This document shows positions 42,706 to 50,351 of a stretch of 64,000 nt of DNA, piece after piece. Made by a program: the position numbers and the translations under genes. The stretch spans positions 13,514 through 77,513 of the forward strand of contig CAYFGT010000008.1 of assembly GCA_964343075.1 (NCBI GenBank), written 5' to 3'. This DNA is from UBA2588 sp964343075 (GTDB lineage Bacteria; Chloroflexota; Dehalococcoidia; Lucifugimonadales; UBA3495). The notes below the pieces were generated by a model. It saw nothing but the letters and a program-made list of their open reading frames with translations, was not told where the DNA came from and ran no database searches. Position 1 is the first letter of the stretch; each line of letters begins with the position of its first letter.

Positions 42706-43539
42706 TTATTTTGATTTAAAATTTGGGGGTCTTTTGTCCACAAAAGATTTAGTCGCTTCTTGGAAGTCTTCAGTTTCGTGTAATCGTAACGGTTGTAAAT
42801 ATAAATCCGCATTGATAGCCGGAATTATCCATTGATTGCGAGATAGCCTAACTCCTGAGCGAGCGGCTAACGGAGGCGTCCCTACAATTCTAGAAGCTAA
42901 TTCCTCCGCCTCTTTCATTACTTTTTCGAGTACGCGGTTACTTGATTCTTTTTTGTCCGTTGATTGCGAGGTAGATGAAATTGTATCTACCAAGCGATTT
43001 ATGAATCCTAAATCGTAAAGACGTTGAGCTTGAATTGGTTCACCTGTTATTAGCATCTCTGTAATTACTTTTGATGGCATAAAAGCATTCATTTTTGCCC
43101 ATACATGGCCTCCCGGTAGACCTCGTTTGGTTTCGGTTATACCGAATTGTGCATCTGCAGAAGCTACTACAAGGTCGCTTTCGGCGGCTATGAGCATTCC
43201 TGCTCCAAGTGCATATCCATGAACGGCTGCGATAGTGGGCTTCCAGTTAATTGTTCGGCCTAAATAACTTTCGGGGTTAGCACCTTTAGTCCTAGTAGCT
43301 TTTTGTACGTCAGTCATGCCAGCGAATTTCTGCTTGATATCTGCACCTGCGCAAAAACATCTCCCTGTCCCAGAAATTATGGCAACCCAAGCTTTATCAT
43401 CCATATCGAATTCCAGGAGAGCATCGTGAAAGTCTTGTTCGAATTGGAAATTGACGGCATTTAAAGAATTGGGTCGATTAAACGTAATATATCCTATCTT
43501 CTCTTTTCTAGTGTAAGACATTGTTTCATATTTGCTCAT
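42706..43539 (-). CDS. Enoyl-CoA hydratase/isomerase family protein
   Basis: 277-residue crotonase. ISGTGRCFCAGADIKQKF is the first oxyanion-hole segment, and IAAVHGYALGAGMLIAAESDLVVASADAQFGITETKRGLPGG holds the second, with a Glu in the position of one of the catalytic acids. Hydrates 2-enoyl-CoA in beta-oxidation, or performs a related crotonase reaction. Ends eight bases from the convergent YqeK-like gene. Alone on its strand. Confidence 0.93.
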   Translation of the reverse strand: MSKYETMSYTRKEKIGYITFNRPNSLNAVNFQFEQDFHDALLEFDMDDKAWVAIISGTGRCFCAGADIKQKFAGMTDVQKATRTKGANPESYLGRTINWKPTIAAVHGYALGAGMLIAAESDLVVASADAQFGITETKRGLPGGHVWAKMNAFMPSKVITEMLITGEPIQAQRLYDLGFINRLVDTISSTSQSTDKKESSNRVLEKVMKEAEELASRIVGTPPLAARSGVRLSRNQWIIPAINADLYLQPLRLHETEDFQEATKSFVDKRPPNFKSK

Positions 43540-43568
43540 TAGACCACCTCAAATTAATCGGAAAACTA

Positions 43569-43580
43569 CCATATATATGG
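43569..43580. repeat. 12-base perfect palindrome in the regulator upstream region
   Basis: CCATATATATGG is its own reverse complement. It lies in the 209-base gap between the enoyl-CoA hydratase gene and the HTH gene. AT-rich palindromes of this size can arise by chance. Confidence 0.4.
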
Positions 43581-43694
43581 ATTTTATCACTTATATACGC
43601 AATATATGGGAAATTTGAGTAAAAAGGTATTGATATTTATTGCAGTTAGTAGACATAACAGGCATAGTAGCGATAAGAGTAATTTTGGTGGCTG

Positions 43695-43723
43695 ATACCT
43701 ATTGTTGATTAGAGCATAGGTAT
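43695..43723. promoter_or_regulatory. Inverted repeat upstream of the HTH gene, possible operator
   Basis: ATACCTAT-N13-ATAGGTAT, both arms perfect, 25 bases before the ATG at 43749 and next to its TGGAGGTGTGAGG ribosome site. A third copy of the core, AAGGTATTG, is at 43624-43632. The repeats could bind the encoded regulator, or form an RNA hairpin near the ribosome site. Confidence 0.45.
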
Positions 43724-43748
43724 TGTGAAATTAGTGGAGGTGTGAGGA

Positions 43749-44081
43749 ATGACGACTTTTGATAATGACATAAAAGGTTTTGAAGGATCGCAAGAATTCT
43801 TTCATTATGAAGATACGGGTTGTGAGATATCTACATCTTGCTTGACATGCCCTTTACCGCAATGCAAATACGATGATCCGGTCTGGTTTCAGAAGTGTCA
43901 ACGATTAGCTAAAGACATGAAAGTGATCAGGGCTATGCAGAAGGAAGAACTTACTGTAGAAGAAGCTGCTGCCAAGTTCGATGTTACTGTCAGGACCATT
44001 TTTAGAATTATGCGTAGGTTTAAAGACTCTAATTTAGAGATTGATCCAGAAGAATTGGAAATATTTGCAGCTACAGTTTAA
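43749..44081 (+). CDS. Cys-cluster plus helix-turn-helix protein
   Basis: 110 residues. CEISTSCLTCPLPQCKYDDPVW has Cys at 25, 31, 34, 39, with a further Cys at 50, enough for one zinc or Fe-S site. Residues 68-91, LTVEEAAAKFDVTVRTIFRIMRRF, form a helix-turn-helix. Probably a transcription regulator; such Cys/HTH proteins are common in Chloroflexota but their targets are not known to me. It has a 209-base upstream region with repeats and a good ribosome site, and overlaps the next, convergent gene by four bases. Confidence 0.82.
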   Translation: MTTFDNDIKGFEGSQEFFHYEDTGCEISTSCLTCPLPQCKYDDPVWFQKCQRLAKDMKVIRAMQKEELTVEEAAAKFDVTVRTIFRIMRRFKDSNLEIDPEELEIFAATV

Positions 44082-45256
44082 CCTCGGGGTAATTCTAGTC
44101 CTCTACCTGCAATAATGTTCCTTTGTACTTCTGAGGTGCCGGCTGCAATTTTATGAGAGAAGCTAATCATCCAGTTTTCTTGGATTCTGCCTAGTAGAGG
44201 AGCGTACGAGTCATCTTTTTTTAATGTTCCGTGGGGGCCAAGAATCTCTAAACATGAGTTAGTTACTTTTTGTAAGGTTTCACTTCCAAAAACCTTGCTG
44301 ATGGAGGCCTCTTTGGTTGGTATAAGGCCTTGTTCTTGCATATAGGCTACGTTATAGGCCATTAATCTTGCTACCTCGCATTCCATATATCGTTGTGCCA
44401 ATAGGTCTTGTACCCAAGAGAGGTCAATTAGTTTTCTCCCTCCACTGGTAGGTGTATGTTGGGAATAGTCTTTGATATCATCTAGTAGTCGCCTCCCGAT
44501 TGCTGAGTAATCAATCCCGGATCTTTCAAAATCTAATAGAGTAACAGCCACATACCAGCCTCTGTTTACTTCTCCTACCACATTTTGAGCCGGAACTCTT
44601 ACATCATCAAAGATTACTTGGTTAAATTCACTGCCAGTTGTCATGTCTTTGATGGGTTTAACTTCGATACCGGGAGTATTCATGTTAACAAGTATGAAGC
44701 TTATACCTCTATGTTTAGGGGCGTCCATATCAGTTCTTGCTAAACACATAATCCAGTCAGCTCTATGCGCTAAAGTGGTCCATATTTTTGAACCATTGAT
44801 AACATATTCGTCTCCATCTAGAACTGCTCTAGTGCTTAACGATGCTAAATCAGATCCAGATTCGGGTTCACTATACCCTTGACACCACTGGACTTCTCCT
44901 CGTGCCACGGGAGGAAGGAATTCTGCTTTTTGCTCTTCAGAGCCATGAACCATTAGGGTTGGGGCGAACATCCTAACCCCAAAAATATCCCTTCCTGGGG
45001 CGCGGAGATAGGCTAGTTCCTCATTGTAGATAGCAGTCCGAATGGGCGAAACATCCAGCCCGCCATATTCTTTGGGCCAATGCATTGTCAGCCAACCTTT
45101 GTCAGCCAATTTTCGGCGAAAATCCATTGTTTTGTCCCAGTCCCAGTTTTCAGGCCATCTTCCTAGTCCTTCCCAGTCGGGAGGTAATTCTTGGCTTACG
45201 AACTCTCGTAATTCATCTCTAAATTGTAGGTCTTCAGGTGTGAAATTAAAGTCCAA
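44078..45256 (-). CDS. Acyl-CoA dehydrogenase
   Basis: 392 residues, full superfamily architecture: MHWPKEYGGLDVSP, WCQGYSEPESGSDLASLSTRAVLDGDEYVINGSKIWTTLAHRADW, FDDVRVPAQNVVGEVNRGW, and the C-terminal IAAGTSEVQRNIIAGRGLELPRG. The base Glu just before GTS is replaced by Ala, as in FadE types that place the base elsewhere. It introduces a 2,3-double bond in an acyl-CoA, passing electrons to an ETF. Followed upstream by an Lrp-type domain gene on the same strand. Confidence 0.93.
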   Translation of the reverse strand: MDFNFTPEDLQFRDELREFVSQELPPDWEGLGRWPENWDWDKTMDFRRKLADKGWLTMHWPKEYGGLDVSPIRTAIYNEELAYLRAPGRDIFGVRMFAPTLMVHGSEEQKAEFLPPVARGEVQWCQGYSEPESGSDLASLSTRAVLDGDEYVINGSKIWTTLAHRADWIMCLARTDMDAPKHRGISFILVNMNTPGIEVKPIKDMTTGSEFNQVIFDDVRVPAQNVVGEVNRGWYVAVTLLDFERSGIDYSAIGRRLLDDIKDYSQHTPTSGGRKLIDLSWVQDLLAQRYMECEVARLMAYNVAYMQEQGLIPTKEASISKVFGSETLQKVTNSCLEILGPHGTLKKDDSYAPLLGRIQENWMISFSHKIAAGTSEVQRNIIAGRGLELPRG

Positions 45257-45281
45257 TATTGTCTCTCTGGTTAGTTATTAT

Positions 45282-45518
45282 TTATTGTCCCACTGCTACG
45301 CAGGTTACGGTCCTAACGACTCCTTCTATCGTGTGAATTTTTTCTGTGACAATTCCTCCCACAATAGCCATGTCATCTGCTTCTATAGTGGCGATGATAT
45401 CATAAGGTCCAGTTACTACATCTACATTACTTATTCCGTTTAATGAATGCAATATGTCTGCGACTTCTCTAGTTTTCCCAACAGCTGCTTCGATAAGAAG
45501 ATATGCTTTTGCTAACAT
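45282..45518 (-). CDS. Stand-alone Lrp/AsnC ligand-binding (RAM) domain
   Basis: 78 residues: AYLLIEAAVGKTREVADILHSLNGISNVDVVTGPYDIIATIEADDMAIVGGIV, the alpha/beta ligand domain of Lrp regulators without its DNA-binding part. Such small proteins bind amino acids and form oligomers. The ATG at 45518, preceded by GGGG at good spacing, is preferred over the longer frame from 45530. It lies 25 bases upstream of the acyl-CoA dehydrogenase gene and may be in the same transcript. Confidence 0.88.
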   Translation of the reverse strand: MLAKAYLLIEAAVGKTREVADILHSLNGISNVDVVTGPYDIIATIEADDMAIVGGIVTEKIHTIEGVVRTVTCVAVGQ

Positions 45519-45576
45519 AATAAACCCCATAGTAATTATATTGTTAGATTATACACTGGATATATAGATTTGTTTC

Positions 45577-45606
45577 TTGACATGTCAAAATTTGTTTTGC
45601 TACGAT
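45577..45606 (+). promoter_or_regulatory. Promoter with palindromic -35 for the polyprenyl synthase operon
   Basis: TTGACA (45577-45582), 18-base spacer, TACGAT (45601-45606). The -35 is half of a perfect 12-base palindrome TTGACATGTCAA (45577-45588), a layout often used by repressors, though no regulator is identified. Confidence 0.5.
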
Positions 45607-45641
45607 TTTCACATATTGGAAGTATGAAATAAGGATCACAT

Positions 45642-46706
45642 TTGAAAAACAGAGCTTTAGCCGAAGACGGCAATGCAACTCCTAAAATGTTTGCCAGATA
45701 TGGCCATTTGATCCAAACTGGACTGTCTTCAAAAATCCCTTATAAACAGGAAAATGAAATTTATGATATGCATGCATATCATATTGGGCTTGCTGATGCG
45801 GAGCAAAAAAGAATAGATCCTGAATTGAATATGGGCAAGTGCTTGCGTCCTACTTTGTGTTTGTTTATATGTGATGCTTTGCGTGGAAACATAAGTGACT
45901 GTGTGAATACAGCTATTTCAATTGAGCTTATCCACAACTTTTCTTTAATACATGACGACATTCAAGATCAAGATATTGAAAGGCGTCATAGGGAAACTGT
46001 ATGGCGTATATGGGGAATTCCTAAAGCGATTATATCTGGTAATGCACTGCATACCTTGGGTGACATAGTGTCTTCTTTGGATGTACATGAACAGAATAAT
46101 ATAGACACCCAGATTCATTTGTCCAGATTACTCACCGAGTCTTACATGAAGATGATTATAGGGCAATGTGATGATGTGTCTTTTGAAACGCAAGGTCAAG
46201 TTTCTGTAGAGAAGTATCTTGATATGATTGCGGGTAAAACTGGCGCATTAATTCAAGGTTCGATCATGATGGGTGCTATGTTCGCAACGAATAACCTTGG
46301 AATAGCTGAACAATTTGACAGAATAGGATTCTTGTTGGGACAAGCATTTCAAATTAGAGATGATTATTTAGGTATGTGGGGAGATCCTCAAATCATAGGC
46401 AAACCGATTGGCGGAGATTTGTACAGAAAGAAAAAGACTTATCCTGTTATTCATGGGTTTGCCAATGCATCAACGAGTGAACAGTTATTATTAAGTGAGT
46501 TATATTCTAAACCAGAACTGAATGAATATGATGTTGCCTCAATTATGGAAATTCTTCAGAGCACAGACAGTCAAAATGCAACTTTGGAGTTCATCCAAGA
46601 CATCTCTGGACGAGCAAAGGAGAGTTTGGAGAATTTGGAACTTCCTGAATGGGCAATTGAAGAAATGAGTCATTTGATCGATTTTCTAACGAGTCGAACC
46701 AAATGA
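45642..46706 (+). CDS. Polyprenyl diphosphate synthase (GGPP/FPP type)
   Basis: 354 residues. First aspartate motif SLIHDDIQDQD (Asp105, 106, 109), LRP of the isopentenyl-diphosphate site, and the second motif RDDYLGMWGDP (Asp240, 241), the DDxxGxxGDP form common in Actinobacteria and Chloroflexota. Chain elongation of allylic diphosphates with IPP for quinone side chains or carotenoids. Starts with TTG at 45642, preceded by AAGGA at six bases. Four-base overlap with the next SDR-like gene. Confidence 0.92.
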   Translation: MKNRALAEDGNATPKMFARYGHLIQTGLSSKIPYKQENEIYDMHAYHIGLADAEQKRIDPELNMGKCLRPTLCLFICDALRGNISDCVNTAISIELIHNFSLIHDDIQDQDIERRHRETVWRIWGIPKAIISGNALHTLGDIVSSLDVHEQNNIDTQIHLSRLLTESYMKMIIGQCDDVSFETQGQVSVEKYLDMIAGKTGALIQGSIMMGAMFATNNLGIAEQFDRIGFLLGQAFQIRDDYLGMWGDPQIIGKPIGGDLYRKKKTYPVIHGFANASTSEQLLLSELYSKPELNEYDVASIMEILQSTDSQNATLEFIQDISGRAKESLENLELPEWAIEEMSHLIDFLTSRTK

Positions 46707-47740
46707 TAACTGATCAGCGAAATACGACTCTGGGTATAGTTGCAATGAAAAGTCCTTATGTGGAAAGGTTTTTGATGGAACTAGACAAATTGGGGTTGTA
46801 TTCTAAGATAGTGGTGATTTGTGAATCATTAGAACCGATTCCGATAAGGAATATGATAGTGGTAAATCAAAGTGTTGAGGCATCATATTATTCTGCTTTA
46901 CGGGAACATCAGGTTGATGTATTGGTACATTTGGGGGTACCTGTGTGTACTTATAAGCTTAGTCATAATGAGGAAATATCTGTTAAATTAATGACTGCAC
47001 TATTAGAAACTTGTGATAATTCAGATATACAGCATTTGGTTTATCTGAGTTCTTCGTGTGTTTATAAACCTTTTAAAGATGACTGGAACGCACTTTCCGA
47101 AACTGATATCACCTTTTTCCCAACGGATGCTTGCAATGAAAGAATCGCAGAGAATAGGCTTCAGGATTATATTGTAGATAATCCCCATATCAATTTGACT
47201 CTGTTGAGACCTGCAACGGTTTTAGGACCCTCCTCAGGAGACCTAGATGTATTAGAATCGAATAGCTGGCGGCGTATAGGTATTGCGAAGTCACTACCTA
47301 TGCAATTCACACATGAATATGATCTTATTGACTCTATAATTAAGGTTGTAAAAGACAGAGTGGGAGGTATATACAATGTAGCTTCCTTAGGTGTTATATA
47401 CCCGCGAGAGATATTAGAGATTACTGGTGGTAAGACATGGAAGTTTCCAAAACATATCCCATTTGTTTTGATGAGTGTGTTGGTTCGGATATTAACTTTT
47501 CATAAATTGACTCGATATGAGTGGTCATTTTTGAGACGTCCACTTATATTGTCCACTGCTAAATTCTGTGAAGAAGTTGGGTTCACGCCTAAATTTACCT
47601 CCACAGATGCTGCGGTAGAGTATCTGTTTTCTAATGATGTATCTTCGTTAGATGTCGATTTAATCAACGACGGTATTATTGACGTAAAACAGCCAAGAAA
47701 CGTGCTTAGTCAGTGGATTAGGCGGATATTCCAGCACTAG
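46703..47740 (+). CDS. Atypical NAD(P)-binding epimerase/dehydratase-like protein
   Basis: 345 residues of the extended SDR fold: a Rossmann start (TLGIVAMKSPYVERFLMEL, glycine motif poor), LVYLSSSCVYKPF, LTLLRPATVLGPSSGD, and YNVASLGVIYPREILEITGG. Neither the glycine-rich motif nor the YxxxK pair is intact (FPTDACNERIAENRL sits where YxxxK is expected). The hydrophobic stretch IPFVLMSVLVRILTF may be a membrane contact. Probably a non-catalytic or altered member acting with the polyprenyl synthase it overlaps. Confidence 0.7.
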   Translation: MITDQRNTTLGIVAMKSPYVERFLMELDKLGLYSKIVVICESLEPIPIRNMIVVNQSVEASYYSALREHQVDVLVHLGVPVCTYKLSHNEEISVKLMTALLETCDNSDIQHLVYLSSSCVYKPFKDDWNALSETDITFFPTDACNERIAENRLQDYIVDNPHINLTLLRPATVLGPSSGDLDVLESNSWRRIGIAKSLPMQFTHEYDLIDSIIKVVKDRVGGIYNVASLGVIYPREILEITGGKTWKFPKHIPFVLMSVLVRILTFHKLTRYEWSFLRRPLILSTAKFCEEVGFTPKFTSTDAAVEYLFSNDVSSLDVDLINDGIIDVKQPRNVLSQWIRRIFQH

Positions 47741-47741
47741 A

Positions 47742-48749
47742 CTATACTTCGGTAAGATTTTGTTCTTGTTCGCCTTGTGACTTGAAATCGGTATTCCATA
47801 AATCCAGTATTGCTTCATCTTCTTCATTCGTAAATATTGGGCACTCTAGAGCATCAACAAAATGGTTTAGATCTTGTAGGGTTGTTATGTTGGGTAAGAC
47901 ACTTACTATCGTTGGTTGCTTTAGGCAGAATAGTATCGCTGCCTGACTAATTGTACGTCCTATTTCTTCGCCATGTATAAAATCTATTTTCTGCACCCGT
48001 TCTAATGCCCATTTTAGCCATTCGATACGCCTGTGTGACCTGTGATCGCCTTCTTTAAACACAGGAGGTTCAGTGTATTTCCCTGTCAGAGCTTCAGAAG
48101 CATGAGGCACCCTGGAAATCAATCCCACTTCTTGGTCATCTGCAATTGGGAAAAATGCTCTGGCGGGATCTTGCTCAAGTATACTGTATATAATTTGCAA
48201 GGTGTTTACGTTACGCTCAACCATTGAAGATTCTCCTTCTTCGTACCATCCAATATCTGGTCCTAGTGCTGATCCGTAATGTAGAATTTTCCCTTCTTGC
48301 TTTAGTTCTTCTAGTGTTTCAAAAACGTAATCCTTTTCTATGGTGTCTATTCTGGGGTTATGTAGCTGATAAATGTCTATGTAATCTGTTTTTAGTCGCT
48401 TTAGGCTTTGCTCACAAGCAAATCGGATGAATTCAGGGTCAAATTTTTGAGGTCGTTCTTGGTGCCCTATTCTAGGCGTTTTATCATAGAAGTCATATCC
48501 GAATTTTGTAGCGATTACTATATTGTGTCTTTTATGGCCTAGGTATTTAGCTAGGACTTCCTCGCCGAACCCTTCCCCATAGGTGTCAGCGGTGTCAAAG
48601 AAATTTATACCAAGCTCAATGGCATTTTCCAGAAGGAGTCTTTTGTCGTTATCCTCAATATGCCCCCACCAATTTGTTGCTACAGTCCATGCTCCGAATC
48701 CAATTTCTGAAACCTGTATATTTGTTCTAGGAAGTGTTCTATATTGCAT
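47742..48749 (-). CDS. Aldo/keto reductase
   Basis: 335 residues. Catalytic tetrad residues are seen as DTADTYGEG (Asp, Tyr), IATKFGYD (Lys) and DIYQLHNPR (His), and the (beta/alpha)8 barrel ends with the cofactor region AAILFCLKQPTIVSVLPNITTLQDL. NADPH-dependent reduction of an aldehyde or ketone. The stop lies within two bases of the convergent SDR gene's stop. Confidence 0.93.
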   Translation of the reverse strand: MQYRTLPRTNIQVSEIGFGAWTVATNWWGHIEDNDKRLLLENAIELGINFFDTADTYGEGFGEEVLAKYLGHKRHNIVIATKFGYDFYDKTPRIGHQERPQKFDPEFIRFACEQSLKRLKTDYIDIYQLHNPRIDTIEKDYVFETLEELKQEGKILHYGSALGPDIGWYEEGESSMVERNVNTLQIIYSILEQDPARAFFPIADDQEVGLISRVPHASEALTGKYTEPPVFKEGDHRSHRRIEWLKWALERVQKIDFIHGEEIGRTISQAAILFCLKQPTIVSVLPNITTLQDLNHFVDALECPIFTNEEDEAILDLWNTDFKSQGEQEQNLTEV

Positions 48750-48769
48750 ATTCCCTCAGATGAATAAAT

Positions 48770-49351
48770 TTAGACTAGTATGGATTTTATATTATTGACA
48801 GTTTGTGACAATTTTGACTCGCTAAGCACAGGATTGTGTTCTAAATCTAAATGGCTTTGCATCTCTATCCATGACTTACATCCGCCGAAATGGTCATCAT
48901 AAGGGACTGATACAGGCTCGCTTAATGAGTGCACTTTTAGCAACATGACTGATAAAGGCAGAGAAGGTTTCCATCTCAGTCTGCTTTCGGCATAGTCATC
49001 CGACCAGATATGGAAAGGGGATAGTTTTATTAGCTTATCTTTGTCCGAAAGTTCTATCACTTCTATCACTTCTGCCCATGTGTTGAAAGTTACAGGATCT
49101 TGTATGGTGGTAGAATTTTGATATTTGATTAATTCGTCTTGAAATTCGGGTTTTATTAAATCTTTTGATTGGTGTTCGTATGTGGGGTAGAGAAGGAATT
49201 TATTGTGTATTACAGTGAAATGTTTGGACTCTTCACTGATGCCCCCTTTTCTTAATAACATAATTTGTTTGCCATCTGTCAGAGCATCAACAGCAACGGC
49301 CCATTCTTTAAAAGCTATTTGGCACTTTGTGTTAGTACTTACCATACTCAT
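48770..49351 (-). CDS. DUF1802 family protein
   Basis: 193 residues with the DUF1802 pattern: AFKEWAVAVDALTDGKQIMLLRKGGISEESKHFTVIHNKFLLYPTYEHQ, then tracts DKLIKLSPFHIWSDDYAESRLRWKPSLPLSVMLLKVHSLSEP and GGCKSWIEM. Function unknown; the family is widely distributed in Chloroflexota and cyanobacteria. The start may also be 49345 (second ATG, GGGGG at 9 bases). Confidence 0.82.
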   Translation of the reverse strand: MSMVSTNTKCQIAFKEWAVAVDALTDGKQIMLLRKGGISEESKHFTVIHNKFLLYPTYEHQSKDLIKPEFQDELIKYQNSTTIQDPVTFNTWAEVIEVIELSDKDKLIKLSPFHIWSDDYAESRLRWKPSLPLSVMLLKVHSLSEPVSVPYDDHFGGCKSWIEMQSHLDLEHNPVLSESKLSQTVNNIKSILV

Positions 49352-49380
49352 GTTCCCCCATATTGTATTTGATCATTGTA

Positions 49381-50145
49381 TCAAAAATCGACAATTGATT
49401 TTAAGTTGTTAGTCGTAGTAGTCACGACTTGCTCGAAAGTCACCCCTTTTATTTCAGCAATTTTGCTCGCAATATCTACAAGATGGCGGGGTTCGGTCCA
49501 GCTTGAACGGTGCTTTTTGAAGGGTTGAGGATAGCAATCGGTCTCTAAAACAATGTTGCTTATAGGGATATTTTTGATAGTCTGTTCCAGTTCTGGTATG
49601 CGTAGTATAGGTCGCGCTATTGAAATAAAGCACCCAAGATCTATAGCTGTAAGAGCGTTTTTTAAGTTTCCTTGGAAATAGTGCATGACTCCACCAACCA
49701 GATGAACATTTTCTTCTTTCAATATCCTGAAAACATCTTCGTGGGATTCACGTGAATGGAAGATGACTGGTTTCTTATTTGCTATTCCGATTTGAATTTG
49801 TGCTCTAAAAGCGTGTTCTTGATCTTTTTTGCTTGGTGAATTAGGCAAGTAATCCATTCCAGTTTCACTTATGCAAACTACATTATCGTTTTGCTCCACT
49901 AGTTCATTAAGGGATTCTATTGTTGTGCTGCTCAGTTTCTCGTTAACTTCAGTAGGATGTATCCCCACACCCGATTTGATAAGTGGATATTGTTCACTTA
50001 ACTTTATGCAGTTTATACTAGATTCTAAAGTTGTCCCAGCTGCAATTATCAAACCCACGTCACAACTTATCGCTCTCTCCAAGATTTCAGGGAGCTCAGA
50101 TGGATTATATTGGTCAATATGAGTATGACTATCACATAGTTTCAT
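49381..50145 (-). CDS. TatD family metal-dependent hydrolase
   Basis: 254 residues: N-terminal CDSHTHID with the first metal pair, GVGIHPTEV, SETGMDY, VIFHSRESHEDVFRIL, GGVMHYFQGN and VLETDCYP with the last metal Asp. TatD proteins have 3'-5' exonuclease activity on DNA and RNA. The divergent suf operon promoter region lies upstream. Confidence 0.93.
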   Translation of the reverse strand: MKLCDSHTHIDQYNPSELPEILERAISCDVGLIIAAGTTLESSINCIKLSEQYPLIKSGVGIHPTEVNEKLSSTTIESLNELVEQNDNVVCISETGMDYLPNSPSKKDQEHAFRAQIQIGIANKKPVIFHSRESHEDVFRILKEENVHLVGGVMHYFQGNLKNALTAIDLGCFISIARPILRIPELEQTIKNIPISNIVLETDCYPQPFKKHRSSWTEPRHLVDIASKIAEIKGVTFEQVVTTTTNNLKSIVDF

Positions 50146-50159
50146 TTGTATTCAATGGT

Positions 50160-50189
50160 GTTACAGATTTTGTTAATTTACTATATAAT
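50160..50189 (+). promoter_or_regulatory. Possible promoter for the suf operon
   Basis: GTTACA (50160-50165), 18-base spacer, perfect TATAAT (50184-50189). It would give a leader of about 155 bases before sufB, with a stable hairpin near its middle. Confidence 0.45.
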
Positions 50190-50288
50190 GCTTAGTATCA
50201 AAAAACATAGTGGCTTATAGCTTAGTTAAATATACCAAATATTACTAACTTTGAAGGCTGCAATTTGAAATTGATTTGAAAAATGATA

Positions 50289-50311
50289 ACGAAAGCTATT
50301 TAGGCTTTCGT
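50289..50311 (+). terminator. Hairpin in the suf leader (terminator- or attenuator-like)
   Basis: ACGAAAGC-TATTTAG-GCTTTCGT: eight perfect pairs, seven-base loop, followed by GGTTTT. The U-tract is short, so termination would be weak. It lies about 40 bases before the sufB ATG and might stop leader transcription, protect an mRNA end, or bind a regulator. Confidence 0.45.
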
Positions 50312-50351
50312 GGTTTTAACAACAGATTTCTGAAGTCGGAGAGTATTCATT

